A stretch of DNA of 64,000 nucleotides from Quillaja saponaria (taxonomy: Eukaryota; Streptophyta; Magnoliopsida; Fabales; Quillajaceae). Below, piece after piece: positions 1-11,789 of this stretch (position 1 is its first letter; each line of letters starts with the position of its first letter). The translations under genes were made by a program, and so were the position numbers. Below the pieces are notes generated by a model. It saw only the letters and a program-made list of their open reading frames with translations, searched no databases and was not told where the DNA came from. Location: contig CM055610.1 of the NCBI GenBank assembly GCA_029379385.1, forward strand, positions 18,625,422 to 18,689,421, given 5' to 3'.

Positions 1-260
1 ACTACGTAAGAGAAAAAAAAAACAACATAGGTGTTGTATTGCGCATTATAATAAAACAAAAACTAATACAACCACATTCACAATCAATAAAACGAACGAC
101 CTCCAAAGATGCCATTTTGCCTAAAAAGAATAACAATTAAAAGAATATATAATTTGACTTCCGATAGACAACAAATCAAACATGCCCATTTGCTCAAAAT
201 CCAGAACAAAAAAAAAATGAAGCTCAAATGAAAAGAATACAAAAAAGAAGTTCAATTAAC

Positions 261-538
261 CTAATGAAGGATCTTCCATTGAGGGGCTTATCTTCGGAAG
301 TGGATTTGTCGTTGATGGGGCTAACTCTGGAAGCATAGAGACCTTCACTACCGCCATGGAAGAAGAATGAATTGGAACGATGAATGAATGCTTCGTTTTC
401 ATATTCATGGATCGAAGCACCCACATGGGTGATTGAGTAGCAGCTGAGATATATTATTCCTGCTATGAAAATATAATACCCATTTGAAACCAGATCAACT
501 GAAGAACGGACACTACCTCCGCCTCTGTGACTCATCAT
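261..538 (-). CDS. Small single-pass membrane protein, unknown function, partial
   Basis: I do not recognise this family by name. The first ATG in frame is at 538; a second ATG follows at once at 535. The protein starts MMSHRGGG, then has a hydrophobic run (GYYIFIAGIIYLSCYSITHV) that reads as one membrane segment or signal anchor near residues 19-38. A hydrophilic part with HEYENEAF and FHGGSEGLYAS follows. A good donor (ATTAG|gttaat) lies at 261/260 after the residues SFIR. The last exon may therefore lie below 223 or outside the window; if not spliced, the frame runs on to a stop at 224. The even composition and the absence of low-complexity runs support real coding, but length and C-terminus are uncertain. 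Confidence 0.5.
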
Positions 539-2717
539 CCCTCTCTGTCTGAGTCTGTGCAAAACAGTGAAACATTACGCGTGACGGATCAACATTTCCT
601 TATTTTTGCTGAAGTAAAACGGTGAAAGTACGATACCGATCTCCGTTTATGTCGTTCTTATTAGATGATGATAGAATTAATAAATAAATAAAATAAAGAA
701 TTAAGATGTAAATGTTACTAAAAATATTCTACCAAAAAAAAAATGTTACTAAAAATAAATAAATTTGATTGCAGAATAAAAAAAAAATTCCAAAACATAG
801 AACTAGAGAGAATAGAACGATTTGAAACCGGTTTTAGTGGTTGGATCAATTTATATATTTATTTAAAAAAATAAAATTAGAATTGAATTGAATTTTTAAT
901 ATTTTAATGGGTCATAATAATATGTTAAATTTAATTAAAAAAAATACAAAAACTCTAAAACATATTATACACTAGTTGTCTACACGTAGTGTTTAAAATA
1001 TTTATATATTACAAGGGTGAGAGAAAGTAAGAGAGTTAGAAAGTGAGAAAGTGTAGAGATTACTATTCAATAGTTATCAAGTTATGCGATGAATTTTATT
1101 TATTTTTTAAATAATTTATATAGGTATATATTATATAATATGAGACCATAAAGGATTTTTCACTTTTATAATATATAAATAAATGACTAGAATACACTAA
1201 ATTAACATATAATATTTTGTAGGTGTAACTAGATTAAATGAATTTTAAAATTTTATTTTATTTTTCTAAGTTCTTAATAATTATTATAGACATATTTAAA
1301 ATTATAAATATTTATCATTAGTTTGACCATTAACTTGAAAACTTATTATTATTTTTATTTGATCATCAATTCGGTTTTTAAAACATTAATATTAACACGT
1401 TTTATCAACAATAAATACACAACAATATTCTTTATTTTGTTTTTTGTTTTTAAGATAAAGGGGACAATTTGTTAGTTAATGAGAAATGTCAGAGGTAATT
1501 ATTTTATTTTTTATTTAATTATTAGGTGTGTCTGAGTTAACTTATACGTACCTTAACTATTCTTTTTTTTTTTTGGGTCAGTGCGACAAAAAACAAGCTA
1601 TCCAGCAAGAAGATTTGTACCATAAAATCAATGAATTATTTCATTGGGATCCTCCAACATTATTGTCCCTTAGGGAGTACTCAAATTCAGAATAATTTTT
1701 TTCAAAAAGAATTAGCTAAAGAAACTCAACATTGACAAAATATTGTTTAGTACTTATAAATAATACTTACGCTCAAAATTAGGTAATATATATATATTAA
1801 TATAAAAGTGAGAAACCTCTTATAATCTCCTATTATATAATATCAACTTATTTAAATTAGTTAAAAAATTTATTTAATTAATAAAATTCATCCCATCACT
1901 TAATAATTGTAAAACAAAAAACTTCCACTTTCCCATCCTCTTACTCTCTCCCACTCTTTCAATATACAAATATTTTTATATTAAATTAAATTAAATTAAT
2001 ATAAAATATATATAGACTACGCTTTTAAGTGCGTGAATGCGACTAGTAAAAGTAAAAATGTAAAAGAACTAAAAGGTACTTGAGACATACTACATAATTT
2101 TCTTGGTGGCTGATTTTCACGCCTCTCTGCTCATTTATCATTCCCTATATATAATAGATGTAGTTCCACGTAGTATATTAGAAACATAATAAAAAAAATT
2201 TAAAAGATCAATAGGTGAGACTAGTTATAAATTCTCAGTCTTGTGCTACTGTAGTTATACATTTAACTTGGCCAAAGATATGATAGACTAATTGACTCAA
2301 TATACCAATTTTTGTTAGGTTTAGCTTGGTAAAACCAATGGAAGTTTTTAGTTCCATCATTGTAATATAAATTACTAATATGAAAAATAAAAGACAAATA
2401 AAAATATGATTAAAATTCATCATTTCATAATAAATTATCACATCATTTACAAACTCATGAAATTAACCGTCCTCTATTATTCTATCATTTATATATAAAA
2501 AGAAATATAGTCATACTTTCTAGTAGCTTAAACTTTTCTATCCCATGGTAGTTTAACTTTGAAAAGTAATTTATCAATGGTTTATAATTTTATATATGTA
2601 GTTGTACTATGTTTTTGGGGTTCAATTTTAAATAAAGAGTTATATTATTTATCAACTAATTTTCACAAAATCTCAAAATACGCTAAGCTAAGCTAGGCTA
2701 AGCAGAGCTGTTGCATC

Positions 2718-2821
2718 TTGACCCATCATGATGAAAGGGAAGATTTTCCATCAATCATTCCTTTGATTACTATTGAAACCATATGCATGTGAGAAGATGA
2801 CAATTCCATGGATTCTTGACC
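2718..2821 (+). promoter_or_regulatory. Two W-box cores upstream of WRKY55-like gene
   Basis: TTGACC occurs at 2718-2723 and again at 2816-2821, about 640 and 540 bases before the WRKY55-like ATG. TTGAC(C/T) is the known binding core of WRKY proteins, so the gene may be controlled by itself or by other WRKYs, such as its neighbour. The core is short and occurs by chance, so this is only suggestive. Confidence 0.35.
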
Positions 2822-3256
2822 ATTTTGGGAAAATAATGATGAGGCTAACACAAATTGGTCATGTCTCGTGACCTACACGTAGGGTTAATTATACTATGGT
2901 TCCCAGAAATATGGTTAATTAAGGTTCTAACAACTCTTTGCTTTTTTTTTTTTTCTTATAAAAAAATGACTTATTAGTTTTAATAAACCAGCTTCAGTGG
3001 CAATTAGGAGAAGAACTTTTCTCTCAATTTGGTCGTAGCTTCAAATGTTAGAAAATTCATCAAAGGGGTCCAGAAGAAAACGGTTTCAATGGGGCAAAGT
3101 CTTCCTCTAGACTCAAACAAAAAAAAAAAAAAAATTTGTTGAAATTAAATTCCAACTAGACAGACCATGACTAAGTCATCTTTAATTTCTCAAACTTTTC
3201 CCTTTCAATTATTTTCTATTGTACCGTGTAAAAGAAACACACATATACATTTCCTC

Positions 3257-3263
3257 TATATTT
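3257..3263 (+). promoter_or_regulatory. Possible TATA box of WRKY55-like gene
   Basis: TATATTT in a CT-rich context (ttcctctatatttcccc) lies about 100 bases before the ATG at 3358, which would give a 5' leader of about 65 bases. TATAATA at 3303 is a second candidate but would leave a very short leader. The surrounding DNA is AT-rich, so the call is weak. Confidence 0.3.
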
Positions 3264-3357
3264 CCCCTACAATAAAGTGGAAAACCATCAAACCAACCAT
3301 CCTATAATATTTTAAGCCTCCAACTCTAATTTTGTGTTAAAATCCATTAAGCAAAAG

Positions 3358-6300
3358 ATGGAGGAGACCAATGGTTTAGTTCTTCAAGGTTGTAAACTAG
3401 CCAGAGACCTTGAATCAAATTTACCAAACTTGTCTAACCAACCAAACATTCTTTCCAACTACTTGGATGAGATACTAAAAATTTTCGGTACCGCGAAAGA
3501 AAGATTACATCTTTCTGTCTCACAAGTTCAAAATTCATCCCTGTCCAACATGTTGATGCTCCATCAGAAGGGTGAGGGTCATCTGATTGGTGAAAGTTCA
3601 GTGCAGGAATGGCTAATTAGATCTACTTGCAGGCAACCAATGGAAATGGTTCAATTGCAGATGCAAGATGAAAGTAAGATGGTGGGTGGGAATTACATGG
3701 AATTTCACGAGTTAAGATCCGGTACTGCTCCGAACCCGGGAGTTGATGAATTGGGTGGAAGAGACGCAGAAGGTTTAATGCATTTGAACGTGAAAGGTCA
3801 GGCAATAGACGCATCATCCTCGCAAAGACCGCGAAGAGGGTAAGAAACATGCATGAACTAAAGATTTTTTTTTTTTTTTTTACTTTTCCAAACAAAAAAA
3901 AACAAAAAATTGTGAAAAACGCGAAGTTAATGATTTGGGATTAAGACTCGCGATATTATTGTTATTAAAATATAAAAAAGTATCAATAAGTCATATTATA
4001 TTTTTACAAGTCCTATATCTACAGTTAGTTTTTTTTTTTTTTTTCAATTTTTTGAAGTTTCTCAAACAAAACAACGGATGTTGAATTTGACTTCGAATAT
4101 TTTGAATCAAGTATTTGAGTGGAAGGTGCAGGGAGAAATGCTTGAAAGTAGTGTTTTTTTTTTTGGAAGAAAGAATTCTCAAGGTGGCAAAATGAATATT
4201 TCACAACCGATTTTTGCCCTAAAAATAATAATAGAAAAATTGAATACTCTAAGTTTCCAAGCTTTTTCTCAGAAATATCTAGGTCAAAAGTTGCATTCAT
4301 ATACATGTAATCATATAGGTTGTTTTTATTTACTAAGCCAGTACTAATAATTAGTGATACTATTCATTTTGATTAGTACAAAATTTGAGCAAATTAATGC
4401 CATTATTTTTATGTATATAGGAAGGATGCCGAGGCTGAGGAGAAACGGAATATAATGGTTCCTGCACCTTTGTTTGGAAATACTGAACTCCCTCCTGAAG
4501 ATGGATTCACATGGAGAAAATATGGCCAAAAAGAGATATTAGGCTCAAAGTTTCCCAGGTAAATTTAATTTCCATAAAATTTATTCCATGAATGGAAGTC
4601 TTTTTTTTTTTTTTTTTTTTCTATGAGAAGTGAGTAAGCCATACCCAATATAAAGAAATTAAGCTTTTATGATTTTTTCAAATAACCACAACCTTAATTG
4701 AATTGATTAAAGTAAATTTTGATTATTTGACTCTTGTGGACATTGAAATTCAAAATTAGACTCATAATTAAGAATGTTCCTCGAATAAATTATAATCTAG
4801 TATATGGTTATAATTTGACATATTCAAATCAAAGCATATGTATAATGTTCCCATTGCTGTGTCTTGATGAATGAAATTTTTATAAGTTAACGCATGCAGC
4901 TGGATTTTACCTTTCTTGAAGACTTTTAGATGATTATTCCACCAGATTATGATTCATTCTATACTTTAGGTTGATATATTTGACCCAGTTATGTAGTTCA
5001 CATATCATTTAATTTATATAATATTAATCAACACAGTGCTTGTCAATTGCTAAGTACTGCTATATATATTCAATGACATGCAGCCTTGAGTTCCCATTAG
5101 CATGCAGGATCTGGGATGTAACGACATTGGCTGGACATTCAAATGTTCCAGACATGACTATTATATCATGTATACAAGCATGGTTATTCATCACCTGCCC
5201 GTATCTCTTTGAAATTATATGAAATTCTTCTTCATTCTTTCATAAGATATAATGAAAATAACAAAACATCCTTACAAAATATAAAATAAAAAAGGAAGAA
5301 AAATAAACATCGAATACAACATATAACGTGATTTGATCTCTTACCTATCTACTGATAAGAAAAGATAAATTCAACTATTCCACAAAATATTACATAGAAA
5401 ATTAACATCACCATACACATGATGTTCTTATCATTCTCCTGTATCTCTATCAATCTCTATTGCACCCCTCCCCATACGGTCTCAATAATATTAGATCTTT
5501 CTCTATCTCACACTTACAACTCTCACAAGCCTACATATTTGTATCACAAATGATTTGCCCAACAAGTAAAATTGTCCTCACTTTATGAAACCCTACCATC
5601 ACCTAATTAGATTTACTTATCCATCAAGATAAATCTAATTATGTTCACTAATTTTGTCTTAAAAATAAAAAATAAAAAATTAATGGACATTCAAGTCATT
5701 TAAGTATTATAGACATCACATGCCTCCACATAGGTTGTATAAGTATTCATGACTCCAGTATATGTGAAGTGTCACTGTTATTTTAATTTCATCCTAAAAG
5801 TATTTATGATTAATTTTGTCCAAAATTTTGAAATGGTGTTTGAACAACGTTTAATCTATTAAGTATTGTAGATATCATATTATATATGTATATGATGCAT
5901 AAGTATTCATGATCATAATCTTGCTGATACTAAATGCCAAACATTTTACATTACAAGAGTATCTGATCGAATAGCTGGCGTTGGAGTAAATATGATAGCA
6001 GTCTATAAAAGGCTTCCTTTTACAATTTTTTTTTTCTCTCAGGAGTTACTACAGATGCACCCACCAAAAGTTGTATCAATGCTCAGCCAAGAAGCAAGTC
6101 CAGCGGCTTGATAATGACCCCAGCATATTTGGAGTAACATACAGAGGTAAACACACATGCCTTATGTCATCCACAGCTCCATCATCATCATCAGTTCCTC
6201 CATTAGTAGCTACTCATACTGTCACCACACCTCCTCCAATTTCAAGTTCAACGACCGCTCTTGGATGGCTTTCAACGGACTTGAGCCTCCATGATGCTGG

Positions 6301-6511
6301 TGGTGCAGCTGCGGGTCCATCCACTAGTACTACTACTACTACACGATACGGTGGTGGTAGAGAAGTTGATCATCTTTATCCGGCAGTGGCGGATATGGCT
6401 GATGCAATGTTCAATATTTCATGTAGCAGCAGTAGCAATAGCATGGAATTTCTCTTCCCTTCTTCATCAATGGAAGATAAATGGGAGCAGCAAGGGGACA
6501 AGAATAATTGA
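3358..6511 (+). CDS. WRKY55: Group III WRKY transcription factor, WRKY55-like
   Basis: Three exons: join(3358..3839, 4421..4558, 6043..6511), 362 residues, all GT-AG. I start at the first ATG (MEETNGLV), where WRKY55 proteins start. The N-terminal half carries the group III leader (GCKLARDLESNLPNL). WRKYGQK is at residues 192-198. The zinc ligands C212-X7-C220-X23-H244-X-C246 give the C2HC finger of group III. The intron splits the WRKY domain after the Arg codon at residue 207 (FPR), the usual position. The C-terminal tail is rich in Ser and Thr (a Thr run near 6325-6345) and may activate transcription. It is a nuclear DNA-binding protein expected to bind W-boxes; Arabidopsis WRKY55 is linked to salicylate, senescence and defence. 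The gene is intact and converges on the WRKY54/70-like gene. The paralogue number rests on similarity by memory. Confidence 0.9.
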
Positions 6512-7846
6512 GATATATATGATCATGAATTAATTTCACTTAATTAGGAATATACCCTTAATTGTACTTGGCGGATGATAAGCTTCAATTTACTTAACCA
6601 TGCGAGCGTAGTACTGTTTGAATGAGGAATTAATTATGTTAATTTTCTCTGCTAATATATGTACTTTGATAAACAGAACCTTATGAAGTAATTTGAATTC
6701 TTAATCATGTCATTGATATAGGCATATATACATATACGATCCCTCTTTTTAGAAGTTTTTTTTGAGTATTTAATTATTATCAAGAAAATAAAATCAAAGG
6801 TTGAGTTTTAATGAATTGATAAAGAGAAGCCTTGGATATGTAGACATGCCGTGGGAAGCGGGAAAAGTCTGATATGAATCCAGTGATTATTTTTGGGACT
6901 TCGGAAGGTTATGGCTCTCCGGTTCTTTAAAGGTTATGAACCAAAAATCAACGACCAAAATGACAAAAAGAAAAAGGAGAAAAAATGACAACCGTAGATT
7001 CTTGTTGCTAGCTTGCTAGCTAGCTAACTTGTTATTTTGATACAATGCATACAAAAGGGATGGTTGTATCTCCTTGTCTTATTCTCACAATTTGTAATTA
7101 CCCCTTCAGTACGCAAGTCTTTGGGGACAGTTTTTAAAGGTGTTTCTGTGCCACCACTCCAATTACTTCTTTGTCTTTGTTGCGCATACCAAAAAATTCT
7201 GGTCCTAAATTACCTTATCATTTTTGCAGCCGATATTCCTAGACAAATAAGCATTTCCTAAAGTTTGTTATCAATTCTAAACTTCGAAGAATTAGTTTTA
7301 TGTAATTTTTGAATTTTTGAAACTCAATATAGATCTCTTGTTTTTAATCATATTATATGAATAGTCTTTATTTTTTTGCTCATATTATATGAATAGTCTT
7401 TAATATTGATTGATATACACTTATAATGACCTGTTACCATATTACTTGTTAAATCAAAAAATACTTCAAATTAAATTGAACTCAACAATATAAAATTAGA
7501 GTTAGACGCATCTCATACCTAGCCCATCCTAGTATTTCTCTCCGCATCAAATTTTGGAGATTTGATCTCTTCATGTGTCCAATCTAAGCAAAAAAAATTA
7601 CAAAAAAATCACCAAGAATTTCAAGTTTTCACCAACGTGTGAGAGCAGGATGTGTAACACAATCACATCAATTCCATTAAACTATAAACATTTGAACATC
7701 AAGATCACAGACTTTATTCATATACTATACAAGCTAGAGGGGATGGATGACAAAGTCTATAAAAAGCACAACAAACTTAGAAAATATACTCCTAGTCAAA
7801 CTTAAACACTGAATTAATTAGCAGTTAACCTATAGTTATTATATAC
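6512..7846. other. Spacer between the two convergent WRKY genes
   Basis: This 1.3-kb spacer must hold both 3' UTRs and terminators. It contains a palindromic CTAGCTAG-type run near 7005-7025 and a duplicated 22-base segment (7349-7370 and 7381-7402, beginning catattatatgaatag). The open frames at 7037-7261 and 7575-7805 have no recognisable protein character. Confidence 0.5.
7349..7402. repeat. Short direct repeat, 22 bases, two copies
   Basis: The 22-base segment beginning catattatatgaatag occurs at 7349-7370 and 7381-7402 with a 10-base T-rich gap. It lies between the two WRKY 3' ends, probably from replication slippage. Confidence 0.7.
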
Positions 7847-9587
7847 CTAAAGGAAATGACTTTCATCAAAATGAAAATCAGTGTCAAAGTGATCCCTACA
7901 TGAGTACACAGTATCCCCATTGTCAGAGTACTCCATGCTTGAGGACAAGATTGCTGGCTCAGGTAACTCAAAAGCCTTAAAATCTGACCACAGATCATTG
8001 CTGTCCAACGTTGAAAGATTGTTGTCTGTTGTATGATCACTTTGTGTTTGATCTCCCTTTGAATATTCTTGTTTTATGGCTGGGGTTGATGATGAGCTAA
8101 AAGTAACAGGATAGTGTTCCTGCAGTTTATTGGGGATCTTTCTTGAGTGAGGGTCGGAATCTCTAACAAGAAATGATTCCCAACAAGGATCAGATGATGA
8201 AGAATCTGTGACTCTGAGCATATGAGGAGCCTTGAGAATGACATTATTGCATGTGTGATGGCCAATGTATGTGGTTCGATACATTTCTGGGTTCTCTTCA
8301 ATTCTTTGAACTTGCTTAATTGCTTTGCAACCTTGATCAGGCTTGTGGGTGCACCGGAAGTAACTCCTGTAAATGTCAATGAAAGTAAAGAAATCATGTC
8401 AGATACCCAATCCTAACCTTATAGTATGAATAGCAATTTCCATAATACCAGAAACTTCTGCTATATCATTCAATCAATCCAATTTCAATTTCTATAGTTT
8501 TGGTTTCTGTATCTACAACTGAGGCTGCTTGAAATTTCTTTTCCATCTCTGGAAGTTAGAAACGATGAACTGTTGGATTCTAATAATCCCTATAAGTAAA
8601 TGGGTCACTCCTTGTTACCAATGCTCGGTTGATTAAGAGTCCAACATGCTATCAAGCTAGGCCTGGTCTCACAAAAAAGTTTCTAGTAAAAATATAGGAA
8701 AGGAGGACAAAGTTGTATATGATTACCTTGGGTATTTCGAATTGAGGATTTCCTTCTGACCATACTTTCTCCATGCATGACTGTCTTCTGTAGTGGGTGA
8801 CACTGTGGTCCGTATCTGTGCAGTCTTTCTGCAACAAAATAGATGCCAAACTTTCAGATCCCATATGCATACACTACTATATGGAATATATATTATGCGT
8901 ATTTATATGTAAGAAGAACAAATTTGAATCTATATTTGTGTTTCTCAACCTTCACAGACAAGCTACTAGAATCTAAGTTACCCTTGAAAGGTGCCATTTT
9001 TCCAAATCAAATTTGACTGATTTCTTGCAGCTTAACCTCTAATTAATCAAGCTTTTGTTTCATTGATTCTTCACAGAAGATAAAAACCAAATTTAACCAA
9101 AACCCTTTAAATCAATATGTTCAAATTTAGGGGAAAAGAAAAGAATCAAGCAGTCACAATCATTGCCAAACAATCTGGGTCATTAATACATGCAGAGTGA
9201 TTAAGATTAGAAAGAAAAGGACCTTCTTTGGTAGGAACCTCTCCGATTAGCAAGAGATCTCTTGGTACTCTCGCCAGAATTTTCAGACCTCCGATCATTA
9301 CAAGAAGCAGCTAAAGGTGAGTCATTTTCACAAGAAATTGCCAGATTCTTACAGACTTCATTCACTCCAGACTGATCAGAAGAAGTCAGAACAGAAAGGG
9401 TCTCACTGAAAGATCTCAGTATCTTTACTGTAAGCTCCTCAGCTGAAACTGAGGGAGACCCATTAACCCCAAATGGCTTTTGAAGTAGAGCTTTAAGCTG
9501 GGAAGCAAACTCCTTACCCCGAACCAGCTCTGTGATAATTCTCTCCCTCTTGGTTGATAGATTTTCATCAGAACAAATAGTACCCAT
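7847..9587 (-). CDS. WRKY70: Group III WRKY transcription factor, WRKY54/70-like
   Basis: Three exons: complement(join(7847..8366, 8727..8828, 9223..9587)), 328 residues. Exon 2 is only 102 bases and easy to miss, because another frame is open through it; in the right frame it reads [26 protein letters not shown] is at residues 141-147. C161-X7-C169-X23-H193-X-C195 is the group III C2HC finger. The intron after Arg156 matches the neighbouring WRKY gene. The N-terminus has the family leader ([22 protein letters not shown]) and the C-terminus is acidic and Ser-rich. WRKY54 and WRKY70 are nuclear regulators of salicylate/jasmonate balance and senescence in Arabidopsis. Being next to a WRKY55-like gene favours the WRKY54 locus (At2g40750), but in many eudicots the single copy is named WRKY70. 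The gene is intact. Confidence 0.9.
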
Positions 9588-9842
9588 TTAGGTTTTTTTG
9601 CAAATGGGTACTGGGCTTAGCTTGGTATATGTGGTGTGTGAGGGTGGAGTGATTGATTGAGAATTGGGACAAGGAAAAGGGAATGGCTTTAATGAGGTTT
9701 TAACTTAAAGCTCTGGAAAGAGATGGGCATTGAAGGGAAAAGACGAAAGAGAGACACAATTCAATGCAAATTGTGAGGAAAAAGGACATGTGATGTGACC
9801 GTAGAAATTTTTTTCTTAAGATAAGTTTGCTTTATTGTGTAA

Positions 9843-9874
9843 TGACGACGTCATCCAATGATGAAGGTATGACG
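9843..9874. promoter_or_regulatory. Cluster of TGACG (TGA/bZIP) cores upstream of WRKY54/70-like gene
   Basis: TGACG at 9843-9847, its inverse CGTCA at 9849-9853 and a third TGACG at 9870-9874 lie 250-290 bases upstream of the ATG at 9587. TGACG pairs form as-1-like elements bound by TGA factors, which mediate salicylate response with NPR1. That fits what is known of WRKY70 regulation. The cluster is seen directly; function is inferred. Confidence 0.5.
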
Positions 9875-9899
9875 TAGGTACGGAAATTTCACTTTTATG

Positions 9900-11750
9900 T
9901 GGTTCCATTCGCACACACCTATTTTGTCCAAATAATTTTTCTTTTCCTTTTTTGTGGTTCCTAAATAGTCGTACAAGTTAAAAGGGGCCTACGGGATATA
10001 AATATTTGTCTGAACAAACGCGGTTTCAAATAAATATTAGCCACGTTTGCAAAAAGTAAGATTTTTTATTATTTTGTTTTAGTGAATTTGGAATCCAAAA
10101 TTTTATAAAATTCATTTCATATGATTTATGTTTTTTTTTTATATATATATTTTATGCCAAAAGATATAATTATAAATAAAAATTTATATTTTATTTAATT
10201 ATAAATTTCACATTAAATAAATTAAATTTTATTTTAAAAAATTTATTTACAATAAATTATTATTTTATACACTTCAAATAATATTTACATCTTTAATATT
10301 ATATATATTTTTTACTTAAATAAATCGATACAAAACCACCACAATTTTATCTTAAATATTCATCTAACCAGTAACAAATTTTATTTTTATAATTTTTGTT
10401 TTGTTCAATTAATAATAATTAATCTCACAATTATTATATTTTTAGTTGATTAATGCTACTTTTATTCAAAAAGATTGAGATAGTACGGGAAAAATATTTA
10501 GACCAAAATGAATTTTTTATTTGTTATAAATAAAAAATTATTCTAAATTTTAAAAGGGTAACTTTTATTTCAAATAAGAGTATGTATTTTAAATAAATTG
10601 AATAGTAAAATTTATTTAAAGTAAATTAATTCTATTTTTATTGTGTTCCAACACACCAGTTGGTATGAAATTTATAATTGAATAAAATGTGAATTTTAAA
10701 TAAATTTTATTTAAATTTTACACAATTTTATTTTTGCCAAACATAAAAAAAAAGATGTGAAGTTCATTTCAAATGAAATAAATTCCACACTCTTTCTTTG
10801 GGTTTCAAACTCATCCTAATATGGTATTTGGTTTAATTCTGAATAACTTATTTTAGTTTAAGTATTTTTGTTATACGACTTGTCAATTTTTTTAATCAAA
10901 AGTAGCATTGATTAACTAAATATATATATATAAATAAGAGATTATTTGTTCAATAAATAAAAAATAAATTAAGAGAAAAAAATTATAATTTGTTAAATGA
11001 ATATATGAAAAAAACGTGGTGATAGCTTTCCATAGATTTATCTACGTAAAAAATATATATAATATTATTAATTTATCTAAATTGATATGTGTACCTATTT
11101 TTTATTTATTTAATAGTTACTTATAATTTGAGAACATTGGTTTGATGATTAAATATATATATTCTATTTATTAACTAATCGAAGGAGTCAGGTTTCTCAA
11201 ATATGATTAACTTTTTATTTAATCATCTATACTATTTATACTATTCTAAAAATTAGAAATATTTTATAATTTTATATTTTAGAATAATATAAAATAATTA
11301 ATTTAATTTAAATTAAATTAAAATTTTAATTTTTCTCCAATAGTAACTATCAATTGTCGCTTAAATACCAACTACAATTTCATCATTTTTGTTTCTTAAT
11401 AACTATCAACTTCACTCACATACTAATTTTTTTTAATATATTTACAAAAACTTAATGACCAATTTATATATATATATTTTTATAAAAAATCACTTAACAT
11501 GTGAAAGTCTTTCTAAATTAAAGATAGTAGAATTTGATCCATGCACATTCCTAAATTCCCGTTAATGGCTCAAGAAGTCTGGCTAGCACTTGATCATTGT
11601 CGCTACATTTAGTCAAACAATCATACGGTCTAAAATTCATCGATATTATATAAAATTGATCATTGACCAGTTACCACCAACTCTAAAGACTGTAATTTTG
11701 ACCTCTCTTCCGAGTAACAAAATTCAGCAATAATTGAAGTCGTTGGATTT
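9900..11750. other. AT-rich intergenic region
   Basis: This region lies between the WRKY54/70-like promoter and the QCR10 gene. It is very AT-rich, with many poly-A/T and TATATA runs and no coding signal in any frame. The last 100 bases lead into the QCR10 5' UTR. Confidence 0.6.
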
Positions 11751-11789
11751 TAGGGTTCCGTTCATCGTAGAGATTTTTCTATTTCAGGG

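Larger units (their letters stand above)
563..3357. other. AT-rich intergenic region, upstream of WRKY55-like gene
   Basis: No coding frame of any quality was seen. The stretch is AT-rich with many poly-A and poly-T runs and short local repeats. The last 700 bases are the likely promoter of the WRKY55-like gene and hold the W-box cores and possible TATA box listed separately. Confidence 0.6.

Noticed and set aside
3334..3357. GTG-initiated extension of WRKY55 exon 1
   Set aside because: Plant nuclear genes start at ATG; the ATG at 3358 gives the usual WRKY55 N-terminus.
8652..8870. Open frame covering the second exon of the WRKY54/70-like gene
   Set aside because: It is the wrong frame. The exon 8727-8828 in another frame gives WRKYGQK and joins both neighbours in phase.
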